Of a DNA stretch of 21,214 bases, positions 14,200 to 21,176 are shown piece after piece. Where the stretch lies: NCBI GenBank assembly GCA_910584935.1, contig CAJUDU010000044.1, positions 1-21,214 of the forward strand, written 5' to 3'. A model generated the notes under the pieces. That model was not told the origin of the DNA, did no database searches, and saw only the letters and a list, made by a program, of their open reading frames with translations. The position numbers and the translations under genes are program-made. The DNA comes from an uncultured Butyricicoccus sp. (GTDB taxonomy: Bacteria; Bacillota; Clostridia; Oscillospirales; Butyricicoccaceae). The number at the start of each line of letters is the position of its first letter. The first letter of the stretch is position 1.

Positions 14200-15636
14200 A
14201 TGCCTGATTTGTTAGGCGTGACCAATCCCGTCCCCGGTCATGACAATACGAATATAAACCGCAATATGCCGGTTTCCCCGGGCGACACCCGTGTGCAAAA
14301 TGCCCCCGACCCAAGCCGGGTCAGCCGCCCTGATAACCGCACTGAACGCCAGGATTCCGGCGATGCAGCCGGTCCCGGCGGTGCGCTGCGGTATGATAGT
14401 AATTTTCAGGCGTTCATGCAAAAACTCATGGATACGCCTGAACTTTCCCAAACGCTTGCCAAAGTTTTGCAGGATTATCAAGCGGTTGTTTCTTCTGGAC
14501 TTCAGGAAGGCATTTCTGGCGAAATGGGCGCGCTGGTCGAAATGCTCAAAATGGATGAGTCCCAACTGCTTAAATTTCTGACCCAGCAGCTTTCCGATGG
14601 CGCACGCTTTAGCGGGCCGCTTTTTACCATCCTGCGAGAAGCCTATTCACAAAGCCGGTCAGAAAGCATCCGCTATGATATTTTGCAGTTTCTCAAACGC
14701 TATGGCGATTTTACTTCTGCTTCCCATATTGAAGGAAACCTCATGCGGGTACTGACCCGACTCACCCATGCCATCCCATCAAGTTATGGCAACCAACTCC
14801 TTACATTCACCCAGCAGCTTGGGCAGTCCTTTGCTTCCGGCGACCGTGCCGGCGCTATGAAACTGCTGCTTGGCACAATCCTGCCGTTTCTCAGCAGTTA
14901 TACCGAGAAAACCCATGATATGGGGTTATCCCGCAGCCTCATTTCCCAGCTTGCACTGGATATCACCCGTTATGAAAACGGTTCGCAGGCAAACTTGCTG
15001 CAATCTTTTCACCAGCTTTTGGGGCATACCGCCCTACGGGCACGTTTGGGCAACCTCAGCGATAATGCGCTGCTGGAGTTTATCAACAATACAGCCTTTG
15101 CCCGCGGCGCGGAAGACAACCAATTTGCAAACCAGCTTGTCAGTGCGGCGGCATGGGCACTGCGCGGCGAAGCCGGTGTAGATGCGCAGGATGCTTTTAA
15201 GCAGATTGTATCCGCCATGCTTATCAATGAAAGCGTTTATATGCCAGTAAAACACGCCATTATCCCGCTTGACTGGGATGGCAAAATGATGTTTTCTGAA
15301 GTTTGGGTAGACCCTGACGCGGAAAATAATTTCAAGCGCGGCGGTGCGGAGCAGGATAATACCATTCGCTTCCTATTCAAGCTGGATATCCAGGGGCTTG
15401 GCTTCTTTGACATTGTGCTTGCCAGCCGTCGAGATAATGTCGAAGTGCTCATTGCCTGTCCAGAAAAGGCTGTGCCGTTCACCAAGACCATCCAAGGGGA
15501 AATCACCCGCATTTTAGAGCATAATGGGCTAAAATCAAATGGCGTAATGGTGCGCAAGATGGAAAAGCCGCTTGCCATTTCTGATGTGTTCCCAAAAATC
15601 TTTGAAGGGGAGAATAGTGTAAATGTCAAAATATGA
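14200..15636 (+). CDS. FliK-like protein (hook-length control C-terminal domain)
   Basis: A 478-aa protein. Residues 1-62 are disordered (Pro, Asn, Asp and Gly rich), residues 65-350 largely helical without a family I can name. Residues 355-465 fit the FliK/Flg_hook C-terminal domain: IRFLFKLDIQGLGFFDIVLA (388-407) carries the LxLxxLGxxxV core, followed by a helix TKTIQGEITRILEHNGLKS and a final strand. FliK controls flagellar hook length and switches export specificity through FlhB. The next gene is an FlhB C-terminal-domain protein, so the pair resembles ylqG-ylqH of Bacillus, whose role is not settled. No signal peptide is seen; it is likely cytoplasmic. The start at 14200 has GGGAG 11 nt upstream; a GTG at 14188 lies within that site. 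It overlaps the next gene by 14 nt. Confidence 0.75.
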   Translation: MPDLLGVTNPVPGHDNTNINRNMPVSPGDTRVQNAPDPSRVSRPDNRTERQDSGDAAGPGGALRYDSNFQAFMQKLMDTPELSQTLAKVLQDYQAVVSSGLQEGISGEMGALVEMLKMDESQLLKFLTQQLSDGARFSGPLFTILREAYSQSRSESIRYDILQFLKRYGDFTSASHIEGNLMRVLTRLTHAIPSSYGNQLLTFTQQLGQSFASGDRAGAMKLLLGTILPFLSSYTEKTHDMGLSRSLISQLALDITRYENGSQANLLQSFHQLLGHTALRARLGNLSDNALLEFINNTAFARGAEDNQFANQLVSAAAWALRGEAGVDAQDAFKQIVSAMLINESVYMPVKHAIIPLDWDGKMMFSEVWVDPDAENNFKRGGAEQDNTIRFLFKLDIQGLGFFDIVLASRRDNVEVLIACPEKAVPFTKTIQGEITRILEHNGLKSNGVMVRKMEKPLAISDVFPKIFEGENSVNVKI

Positions 15637-15940
15637 TAAGCCATTGCCTGCCGGGCGCGCGGTTGCGCTGCGTTATGACGGCAGCACGGCTGCCCCTATC
15701 GTTGTCGCTTCCGGCATGGGGTATTTGGCGGAAAAAATTGTGGAAGTTGCCGCCGACAGCGGCGTGCCGGTTTATGAGGATAACTCCTTGGCAACCATGC
15801 TGTCCCAATTAGAGCTTGGGCAGCAAATCCCGGATTCTCTTTACCAGGCGATTGTTGAAATCTATGTGTATTTTCTGAATTTTGACCCCAATGACCCGGA
15901 TAAAGCACGCCGTTTGCGTGAAGAACAGAAAGAGGGATGA
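15623..15940 (+). CDS. Free-standing FlhB C-terminal-domain protein (YlqH/FlhX-like)
   Basis: A 105-aa soluble protein equal to the cytoplasmic domain of FlhB/YscU, the switch protein of type III and flagellar export gates. AVALRYDG (13-20), APIVVASGMGYLAEKIVEVA (24-43), GVPVYEDNSLATMLSQLELG (47-66), IP and YQAIVEIYVYF follow the domain in order. It begins just after where the NPTH self-cleavage motif would lie; the tetrapeptide itself is absent (PAGRAVAL). It thus looks like the C-terminal FlhB fragment made as its own protein. Campylobacter FlhX and Bacillus YlqH are comparable stand-alone forms. The ATG at 15623 overlaps the FliK-like gene, with GGGGAG upstream, so the two are probably translationally coupled. 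Pairing with a FliK-like partner matches the known FliK-FlhB contact. Confidence 0.88.
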   Translation: MSKYDKPLPAGRAVALRYDGSTAAPIVVASGMGYLAEKIVEVAADSGVPVYEDNSLATMLSQLELGQQIPDSLYQAIVEIYVYFLNFDPNDPDKARRLREEQKEG

Positions 15941-15945
15941 ACTGA

Positions 15946-16524
15946 ATGAATGCCCGGTATTTGATTTTTGACGTTGATATGAACCCACTCGCACAAGCCG
16001 ACCTGCTGAACGCGCCGGATAGTGACGTCCTGCATTTTAATGTGCTGGAGGACCGGGCTGAATTGGTAGAAGAACATGGGAACATCTGCATTATGGGCTC
16101 GGTCAATGATAAGACCGTGCTGCTTGGGCGGGTGCTCCGCAGCCGCGGCGACCGTGTTGTGGTCAAACCTGGCGCAAAACTGCGCAATGATGCCCGGAAA
16201 AACGTCCGTGTACCCACCCAGTTTGAAAGCTATATTTACCCTGTCATTGGCACATGGCGTGGGCGCGGGCATATCATCAGCAAGGATTTAAGCAGCGGCG
16301 GTATTGCGTTCTATACCGATGCCCACCTGTTTATTGGTGAGATTATCGAAATCGTGCTGCCAGTTACCCAGCTTCCTTTGCTTGTGGAAGCCGAAATCCT
16401 GCGCACCACCCCTGGCACTGACAGGCAGCCCGACTTTTACGCGGCAAAGTTTATCGAGCTTGTGGAAGACCAGGATGCCGCCATCCGTCAGGCGGTTTAT
16501 TCCATCCAGCTTGGCAACCGGTAA
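15946..16524 (+). CDS. PilZ domain protein (c-di-GMP receptor)
   Basis: A 192-aa protein with a PilZ domain at about residues 82-188. Both parts of the c-di-GMP site are present: RKNVR (84-88, the RxxxR switch) and DLSSGG (114-119, DxSxxG). The N-terminal part (1-78) is a small beta-rich domain, reminiscent of the YcgR-N/flagellar-brake type but not clearly assignable. Proteins of this layout bind c-di-GMP and usually adjust motility, secretion or exopolysaccharide. The start at 15946 comes 5 nt after the preceding stop, with AGAGGG 9 nt upstream. It closes the operon and is followed by a strong terminator. Its place after FliK- and FlhB-like genes hints that c-di-GMP controls whatever that pair does. 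Confidence 0.88.
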   Translation: MNARYLIFDVDMNPLAQADLLNAPDSDVLHFNVLEDRAELVEEHGNICIMGSVNDKTVLLGRVLRSRGDRVVVKPGAKLRNDARKNVRVPTQFESYIYPVIGTWRGRGHIISKDLSSGGIAFYTDAHLFIGEIIEIVLPVTQLPLLVEAEILRTTPGTDRQPDFYAAKFIELVEDQDAAIRQAVYSIQLGNR

Positions 16525-16530
16525 TGCACA

Positions 16531-16579
16531 AATCCCCTGGCGCGGAAAAGCAAACTTTTCGCGTCAGGGGATTGTTTTT
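16531..16579 (+). terminator. Strong terminator of the PilZ operon
   Basis: A stem of about 18 bp (AATCCCCTG…CAGGGGATT, continuing through CGC/GCG and GAAAAG/CTTTTC, loop CAAA) with one wobble and one bulge, followed by GTTTTTC. Confidence 0.93.
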
Positions 16580-16627
16580 CATGCGGCGGGACAAGATTCC
16601 CTGCCTTGAGATTTTTTTAATTTTCTC

Positions 16628-16656
16628 TTGATTCCCTACCATAAACTCTATATAAT
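16628..16656 (+). promoter_or_regulatory. Sigma-A promoter of the AspRS gene
   Basis: TTGATT (16628-16633), a 17-bp spacer and TATAAT (16651-16656). The leader is about 50 nt, with no room for a T-box. Confidence 0.85.
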
Positions 16657-16713
16657 AAGAACCGTAACCGCATGATTTTGTAAATATTTATTTTTGATTA
16701 GAAAGGCGTTAAA

Positions 16714-18039
16714 ATGGATTTTGTAAGCACTCCAAAACAGTATATTGATGCAGTGAAAGACTGTGCTGCCCATATCGGCAGCAGTGTGACATTCCGCGGC
16801 ACCATCCACCGGGTACGCGATATGTCTGATTTTTCTTTTGTGGTTGTCCGCGTTGACCGCGGTTTAATCCAATGCACCTTCCAGGGTGATAAAATCGGTG
16901 ATATTGCCCGTGCGGATATCAAAGATGCTATGGTTGTTGAAGTTACTGGCGATGTCCATGAAGAACCCCGTGCCGAACATGGCTTTGAAGTCATTCTCAC
17001 GGGTATTTCCATCCTTGCCAAACCTGCCGAACAGCTTCCTATTCCGCTTGGCAAGAAATATATGGGTTTGTCCCTAGATGTTGACCTGCCACTGCGTCCG
17101 ATTTCCCTGCGTCACCCGCGCAAGCGTGCGGTATTTCGCATTCAGGCTGCTATCGCGGAAGGATTTTCTGAATATATGCTCAGCCAGGGCTTTACCCGTA
17201 TTCATACCCCGAAAATTGTTTCTGCGGGCGCTGAAGGCGGCGCCAATATCTTTAAACTGGACTACTTTGGGCAGCAGGCATATTTGGCACAGTCGCCACA
17301 GTTTTATAAACAGTATACGGCTGGCATTTTCGGACGTGTGTTTGAAGTCGGCAATGTTTACCGTGCTGAACGCCACAACACCTCCCGTCACCTGAATGAA
17401 TATATTGGTCTGGATTTTGAAATGGCATATATTGATTCTATGTATGATGTGATGGCGATGGAAACCGGTATGCTGCAATATTTAATGGATTATCTACCAA
17501 AACACGTGCAGCCAGAGCTTGATTTGCTTAGCGTGAAACTGCCTGAAGTTGGAAAGATTCCTTCCGTCACCTTTGCGGAAGCCAAAACCATTATGCAGGA
17601 AAAGTATGACCATAAGTCTAAAAACCGTTTTGACCTGAACCCGGATGAAGAAGTTTTAATGTGCAAATGGGCACAGGAAACCCATGGTTCGGAATTTTGT
17701 TTTATCACCCATTTCCCGAGTGCAAAACGTCCATTTTATGCGATGGATGATAAAGAAAACCCAAAAACTGCGCTTTCCTTTGACTTGCTGTTCCGTGGGT
17801 TGGAGATTACGACCGGTGGGCAGCGCATCCATGATTATGAGGAGCAGATTCAAAAACTGCGTGACCGCAAAATGGATGAAACCTTATTTGAATCCTTTAC
17901 GATGCTGCATAAATATGGTATGCCTCCGCATGGCGGCATTGGCATCGGTTTGGAACGCTTAACCATGCAGCTTTTGGGGCTGCAAAATGTCCGGGATGCT
18001 TCCATGTTCCCGCGTGATATGACCCGTTTGGTGCCATAA
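16714..18039 (+). CDS. Archaeal-type aspartyl-tRNA synthetase, probably non-discriminating
   Basis: A class IIb synthetase of 441 aa. The N-terminal OB-fold anticodon domain (about 20-105) is followed by the catalytic core: GAEGGANIFKLDYFG (172-186), QSPQFYKQ (193-200), motif 2 YRAERHNTSRHLNEY (216-230) and motif 3 GGIGIGLER (407-415), ending in FPRD (432-435). FPRD and the AspRS-type motif 2 mark it as AspRS, not AsnRS. The length (about 430-440 rather than about 590) and the missing bacterial insertion domain mark the archaeal/eukaryal type (AspS2). In bacteria this form usually charges both tRNA-Asp and tRNA-Asn, the latter being amidated by GatCAB. Thr30 where discriminating archaeal enzymes have Trp, and Pro104 in the loop linked to discrimination, agree with that (my alignment by eye). 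AGAAAGG precedes the start. No terminator is seen before the convergent gene. Confidence 0.9.
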   Translation: MDFVSTPKQYIDAVKDCAAHIGSSVTFRGTIHRVRDMSDFSFVVVRVDRGLIQCTFQGDKIGDIARADIKDAMVVEVTGDVHEEPRAEHGFEVILTGISILAKPAEQLPIPLGKKYMGLSLDVDLPLRPISLRHPRKRAVFRIQAAIAEGFSEYMLSQGFTRIHTPKIVSAGAEGGANIFKLDYFGQQAYLAQSPQFYKQYTAGIFGRVFEVGNVYRAERHNTSRHLNEYIGLDFEMAYIDSMYDVMAMETGMLQYLMDYLPKHVQPELDLLSVKLPEVGKIPSVTFAEAKTIMQEKYDHKSKNRFDLNPDEEVLMCKWAQETHGSEFCFITHFPSAKRPFYAMDDKENPKTALSFDLLFRGLEITTGGQRIHDYEEQIQKLRDRKMDETLFESFTMLHKYGMPPHGGIGIGLERLTMQLLGLQNVRDASMFPRDMTRLVP

Positions 18040-18045
18040 GCTGGC

Positions 18046-18432
18046 TTATACGTCCATCATAATCCCCCGTTCCTGAAACACTGCCTTTGCTGCGAAAACC
18101 GCGTTCAGCACCCGTGGGAAGCCGGTATAGGGGATGCACTGCAAAAAAATTTCAATGATTTTTTGCGGTGTCAGCCCGACATTTAACCCAGCGTCAATAT
18201 GCACCTTTAACTGTGGTTCACAGCCGCCAGCAGTCAGCAGGCTTGCCAGCGTAATGGTTTCCCGCTCGGCAAGGCTTAACCCTTGCCGCATATAGATTTC
18301 ACCAAAGGCAAACCCGACAATGTATTCTGCCAAATCAGGCGCTAACCCGTCCAGCGCATCCAACACGGCTTGCCCGCCTGCGCCGTCAATTTGCTGTAAC
18401 CTTGCCATGCCGCGTGTAAAATAGTTTTCCAT
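18046..18432 (-). CDS. Carboxymuconolactone decarboxylase (AhpD-like) family protein
   Basis: A small 128-aa all-helical protein of the CMD family. It contains the family stretch RETITLASLLTAGG followed by QLKVHIDAGLNVGLT, with IPYTGFPRVLNA near the end. Many members are either decarboxylases or AhpD-like thiol peroxidase partners. Here only one Cys stands near the position of the AhpD CxxC pair (GGCEPQ), so AhpD-type redox chemistry is unlikely and the substrate is unknown. The start at 18432 is preferred over a TTG at 18444 because AAAGGA lies 12 nt before the ATG but directly abuts the TTG. It is divergent from a MerR regulator and driven by a MerR-type promoter, so it is probably induced by a small molecule sensed by that regulator. 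Confidence 0.88.
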   Translation of the reverse strand: MENYFTRGMARLQQIDGAGGQAVLDALDGLAPDLAEYIVGFAFGEIYMRQGLSLAERETITLASLLTAGGCEPQLKVHIDAGLNVGLTPQKIIEIFLQCIPYTGFPRVLNAVFAAKAVFQERGIMMDV

Positions 18433-18469
18433 TGTTTGTTTCAATCCTTTCTGTTATGGTTGTGGTTTT

Positions 18470-18500
18470 ACTATAAACCTTCCAGTATACTTGATGTCAA
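18470..18500 (-). promoter_or_regulatory. MerR-type promoter with 19-bp spacer
   Basis: On the minus strand a perfect TTGACA (18495-18500), a 19-bp spacer and TATAGT (18470-18475). The overlong spacer, with a dyad centred on AGTATACT inside it, is the hallmark of promoters that MerR proteins twist into activity. It points into the carboxymuconolactone-decarboxylase-family gene. The plus-strand start for merR is less clear; TATACT at about 18486-18491 is a possible -10. Confidence 0.85.
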
Positions 18501-18529
18501 CCGTTTTTTTGAAAGAAGTGTGGGCACAA

Positions 18530-18889
18530 ATGAAAATTGGCGATTTTGCAAAAGCAACTGGAATTCCCCCATCTACCCTGCGTTATTATGAGGAAAAAGG
18601 CTTAATGCGAGTCAGCCGGGACAAGTCTGGCTACCGCTGCTATGCCGCGCAGGATATTGCATGGGTACAGTTCATTCAGCGGCTGAAAGACACGGGTATG
18701 TTGCTGCGGGATATCCGGCAATATGCCGCGCTGCGATACGCGGGCAGCGCGACTATGGCAGAACGCCTGACAATGCTCGAAAAACATCGGAATCATGTGT
18801 GTGCAATGCAGCAAAAATGGACAAGCTGCCTGCAAAACCTGGATGATAAAATTATGTTTTATCGGCAGGAAATTGCAAAAATCAGGTAG
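18530..18889 (+). CDS. MerR family transcriptional regulator
   Basis: A 119-aa regulator. The MerR winged helix-turn-helix is at the N-terminus (MKIGDFAKATGIPPSTLRYYEEKGLM…, wing RDKSGYRCYAAQDI), followed by helices and a C-terminal coiled coil for dimer formation (about 78-118). The chain is short, without a large ligand-binding domain. Cysteines are at positions not typical of metal sensors, so a stress, redox or small-molecule signal of the AdhR/NmlR kind is more likely (inference). The start at 18530 is the conserved N-terminus; the ribosome site is weak. It is divergent from the carboxymuconolactone-decarboxylase-family gene, with the 19-bp-spacer promoter between, so it very likely activates that gene and may control itself. 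It is followed by a broken DUF4180 gene. Confidence 0.9.
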   Translation: MKIGDFAKATGIPPSTLRYYEEKGLMRVSRDKSGYRCYAAQDIAWVQFIQRLKDTGMLLRDIRQYAALRYAGSATMAERLTMLEKHRNHVCAMQQKWTSCLQNLDDKIMFYRQEIAKIR

Positions 18890-18905
18890 GTTTGAGGAAT
18901 TGCAT

Positions 18906-19217
18906 ATGATGACAACTGCGTGCCTAAACCAAAATGGCATTCCTATTGCGGTTGTTTCCGGGGATGAGAAAATCATAATTGATATCATATTCGCTTTGGA
19001 TTTGCAGATGACTTTTTTATCCTGAGTCTGGCATGGCAGGTGAAATTCTGCAAAAGTTTATTAATTACCATATCAAGGCGGCAATTTAGGGGGTTATTCC
19101 CAATATACCTGCAAACCGCTCAAAGATTTCATTTATGAATCCAACCATGGCAAAGATTTTTTCTTTATTGCATCCAAAGCCCAAGCGGTTGAAAAATTAG
19201 TGGATCAACCCCTATAA
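18906..19217 (+). pseudogene. Decayed DUF4180 gene (frameshifts plus internal deletion)
   Basis: Three pieces of one DUF4180-type protein read in different frames. The first is MMTTACLNQNGIPIAVVSGD…IIFALDL (18906-19005). Then come DDFFILS (about 19008-19028) and, one frame over, GMAGEILQKFINYHIKAAI (to about 19088). The last is GGYSQYTCKPLKDFIYESNH…AVEKLVDQPL, ending in TAA at 19215-19217. Adding one base after DDFFILS and one after KAAI restores the family pattern (…STGMAGEILQKF…IVGGYSQYT…), and about 20 residues between ALDL and DDFF are missing. A good GAGGAA site remains before the start. The gene follows merR by 16 nt and was probably its operon partner. The function of the family is unknown. 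Confidence 0.82.
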
Positions 19218-19223
19218 ATAAAC

Positions 19224-19256
19224 AAAAACCGGAACCTAAATAGGTTCCGGTTTTTT
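19224..19256 (+). terminator. Bidirectional terminator after the merR operon
   Basis: AAAAACCGGAACCT pairs with AGGTTCCGGTTTTT around an AAAT loop (19224-19255). T-runs are available on both strands. Confidence 0.93.
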
Positions 19257-19734
19257 CCGCCTGCATTATGTGAAAATGCGTGCTGCATTTTGTTCGGATT
19301 GCCCAGCACGCATTTTCCTCAGTCATATCCCAAGCCGTTATCAAAAAAACGTTATGTGCGGTTAATTCTCATCTGTATAACGGATTAAAATCGCGTGAAG
19401 CCGCGAAATCTTCATTAATTGCAATAATCGTTCTTAAAAAATGATGGGTTGCAATATCCACTGCTTTTGAATATCAAATTACCCATCCATATATATAACA
19501 CTTGAATACGCCGTTTTGTTACAAAAAAATTTGAAAAAAATTTTTTTGTGCGCTTTTCACCATGTTTTTTCTGGAAATCCGCAGTTTGCATGAATTTCAT
19601 CCATATAAATAATAATGTAAAAACATTTGCAAAACAAAATGTTCAAATTTCAAGAGGAATTATATCGTGGTAAACACAATGCCAAAAAGAGAAAAATAAT
19701 TATCAAACCACTTGCGGCGCATTTGTTTCTATGA
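19257..19734. other. AT-rich non-coding region with inverted repeats
   Basis: About 480 bp with no gene I can support. It holds a perfect 14-bp inverted repeat (GAAAATGCGTGCTG at 19272-19285, complement at 19304-19317, 18-nt loop). There is also an A/T hairpin of 12 bp (ACAAAAAAATTT at 19521-19532, complement at 19538-19549) and a 7-bp pair CCGTTAT/ATAACGG near 19335 and 19376. Base composition is much lower in GC than the flanks. Confidence 0.7.
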
Positions 19735-19740
19735 TATAAT
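19712..19740 (+). promoter_or_regulatory. Promoter of the tRNA-Ser gene
   Basis: TTGCGG (19712-19717), a 17-bp spacer and TATAAT (19735-19740) preceded by TGA (extended -10). It lies 18 nt before the mature tRNA 5' end. Confidence 0.8.
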
Positions 19741-19758
19741 AACAAAAGATTGCTTGAT

Positions 19759-19849
19759 GGAGCGGTATCGAAGTGGTCATAACGAGAACGACTCGAAATC
19801 GTTTGACGGGTGAAACCGTCCGTGGGTTCGAATCCCACCCGCTCCGCCA
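19759..19849 (+). tRNA. tRNA-Ser (anticodon CGA)
   Basis: A class II tRNA of 91 nt including an encoded CCA. The acceptor stem is GGAGCGG/CCGCTCC with G as discriminator. The anticodon arm is AACGA-CTCGAAA-TCGTT, giving anticodon CGA for UCG codons. A long variable arm (TGACGGGTGAAACCGTC) typical of tRNA-Ser is present, and the T arm is GTGGG-TTCGAAT-CCCAC. Confidence 0.97.
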
Positions 19850-19907
19850 TCAAAAACCCCTGAAACGCGAGGCTTAATAGTGACAAGTAACTATTTGCCG
19901 CAGAGGG

Positions 19908-19930
19908 CGGCGTGACCGAGTGTCACGCCG
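19908..19930 (-). terminator. Hairpin over the recombinase stop codon
   Basis: A 9-bp stem CGGCGTGAC-CGAGT-GTCACGCCG spans the stop codon of the recombinase gene. No clear T-run follows on the minus strand, so terminator function is uncertain. Confidence 0.4.
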
Positions 19931-21176
19931 TCTTTCTGCGTCCATAGGTAGTTTGCGTAATTACAGGTTCGCTGATTTCCGGTACTTCTACTTCCTCCAG
20001 GAAGTTGAAAACGATTTTGACCTTCTGCGTCCGTTTGCCGCTGGACTTGTCCGGGGCATAGACGATGATCTGCTTGATAAACTCATTCACGATGGTGGTT
20101 GTCAACTCCGGGATGTCCACATACTTCTCCATCAGGGCGAGGAACTGGTCAACATTGTCCTCCATTTCCTCGCGGGTCGCCACCCAGTCCTCAAGACCGA
20201 TGACCTCGTTGTTGAGCGCGGCCTGCTCCGCCTCATAGCCCTCCAGCATCTTCTGGTAACGCTCCTGGCTCAGATTACCGAGTACCATGTCCTCATAGAT
20301 ACGGGTGATGAGCTTGTCGATGTCCGCCAGACGCTTCTTTGCCTTTTCCAGCCGCCGCTTGTCCTCTCGAATGGACTTCTCCTGTTCTTCCCTCCGGCAC
20401 ATCAGCCAGCCCTCCTGAAAGCCCTCCACATCGGCCCGGATATACTCCGTCACGGCCCGGATGCGCTCCAACACCACATCCCGCAGAACGTCCTCCCGGA
20501 TATAGTGCGCCGAACAGGTTCCCCGTCCGCTCTTGTACTTGGCGCAGACGTAGTGATCCTGCTTACCGTCAAAGTTCTTACAGGTGGCGAAGTGGAGTTT
20601 GCTTCCGCAGTCGGCGCAGACCACCAGACCAGAGAACAGCCCCTGCCGCTCTGCCTTGGTCATGCGGCGTTTGTGCTGGCGAAGCTCCTGCACTCTGTCC
20701 CACTGCTCCTGCGTGATAATGGCCTCCTGCGTTCCAGGCAGAATGAACATATTCTCCGGGGCGTTGGGGATGCGCTTCTTGAGCTTATAGGACTTGGAGT
20801 AGGTCTTAAAATTGCAGACACAGCCAGTGTACTCCATCCGTTCCAGGATACCGGCAACAGACTGTTCCACCCAGTGGTAGGGACGCTCCGGCATGGGCTT
20901 GCCCTTGCGCTGGGCATAGAGGGCCTTGGTAGTCAGCACACCGTCCGCTTCCAGAATGCGGGCAATCCGGGACGGGCCTGCTCCAGCAATCGCCAGGTCA
21001 AAGATACGCTTGACAACCGGGGCGGCATCCTCGTCCGGAATCCAGTGGTCTTTGTCCTGCGGGTCAAGCTGATAGCCATAGGGCGGCTTGCCCAGATGCT
21101 TGCCGCTGGTGCCACGGGTTTTCATCACAGAACGAACCTTTTTGCTGGTGTCTTTGGCATAAAAATCGTTGAACAC
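19923..21176 (-). CDS. Large serine recombinase, C-terminal part (catalytic domain absent)
   Basis: 417 residues matching the part of a large serine recombinase after the catalytic domain. The opening FNDFYAKDTSKKVRSVMKTR is the end of the linker helix. A 'recombinase' DNA-binding domain (about 30-135: KPPYGYQLDP, PYHWVEQSVAGIL) follows. Next come a zinc ribbon (C187, C190, C211, C221), a long coiled coil (about 255-350) and a DUF4368-like end (EFIKQIIVYA). Such enzymes integrate and excise conjugative or mobilisable elements using an active-site Ser in an N-terminal resolvase domain of about 140 aa. That domain is not in the window: the frame is closed by TAA at 21180-21182, and the GTG at 21174-21176 has no ribosome site. 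The gene is thus 5'-truncated or disrupted near the edge. Its GC content and codon use (many CTG, GAG, CGG, GTG) differ visibly from neighbours, a sign of transfer. Confidence 0.8.
   Translation of the reverse strand: MFNDFYAKDTSKKVRSVMKTRGTSGKHLGKPPYGYQLDPQDKDHWIPDEDAAPVVKRIFDLAIAGAGPSRIARILEADGVLTTKALYAQRKGKPMPERPYHWVEQSVAGILERMEYTGCVCNFKTYSKSYKLKKRIPNAPENMFILPGTQEAIITQEQWDRVQELRQHKRRMTKAERQGLFSGLVVCADCGSKLHFATCKNFDGKQDHYVCAKYKSGRGTCSAHYIREDVLRDVVLERIRAVTEYIRADVEGFQEGWLMCRREEQEKSIREDKRRLEKAKKRLADIDKLITRIYEDMVLGNLSQERYQKMLEGYEAEQAALNNEVIGLEDWVATREEMEDNVDQFLALMEKYVDIPELTTTIVNEFIKQIIVYAPDKSSGKRTQKVKIVFNFLEEVEVPEISEPVITQTTYGRRKTA

Noticed and set aside
18046..18432. Annotation as AhpD alkylhydroperoxidase
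   Set aside because: The CxxC redox pair is absent; only a single Cys is present near that position.
19369..19466. Short minus-strand frame ending …AINEDFAASRDFNPLYR
   Set aside because: It looks protein-like, but it has about 30 residues, no ribosome site, no clear start and no family I can name. It may be a gene fragment at most.
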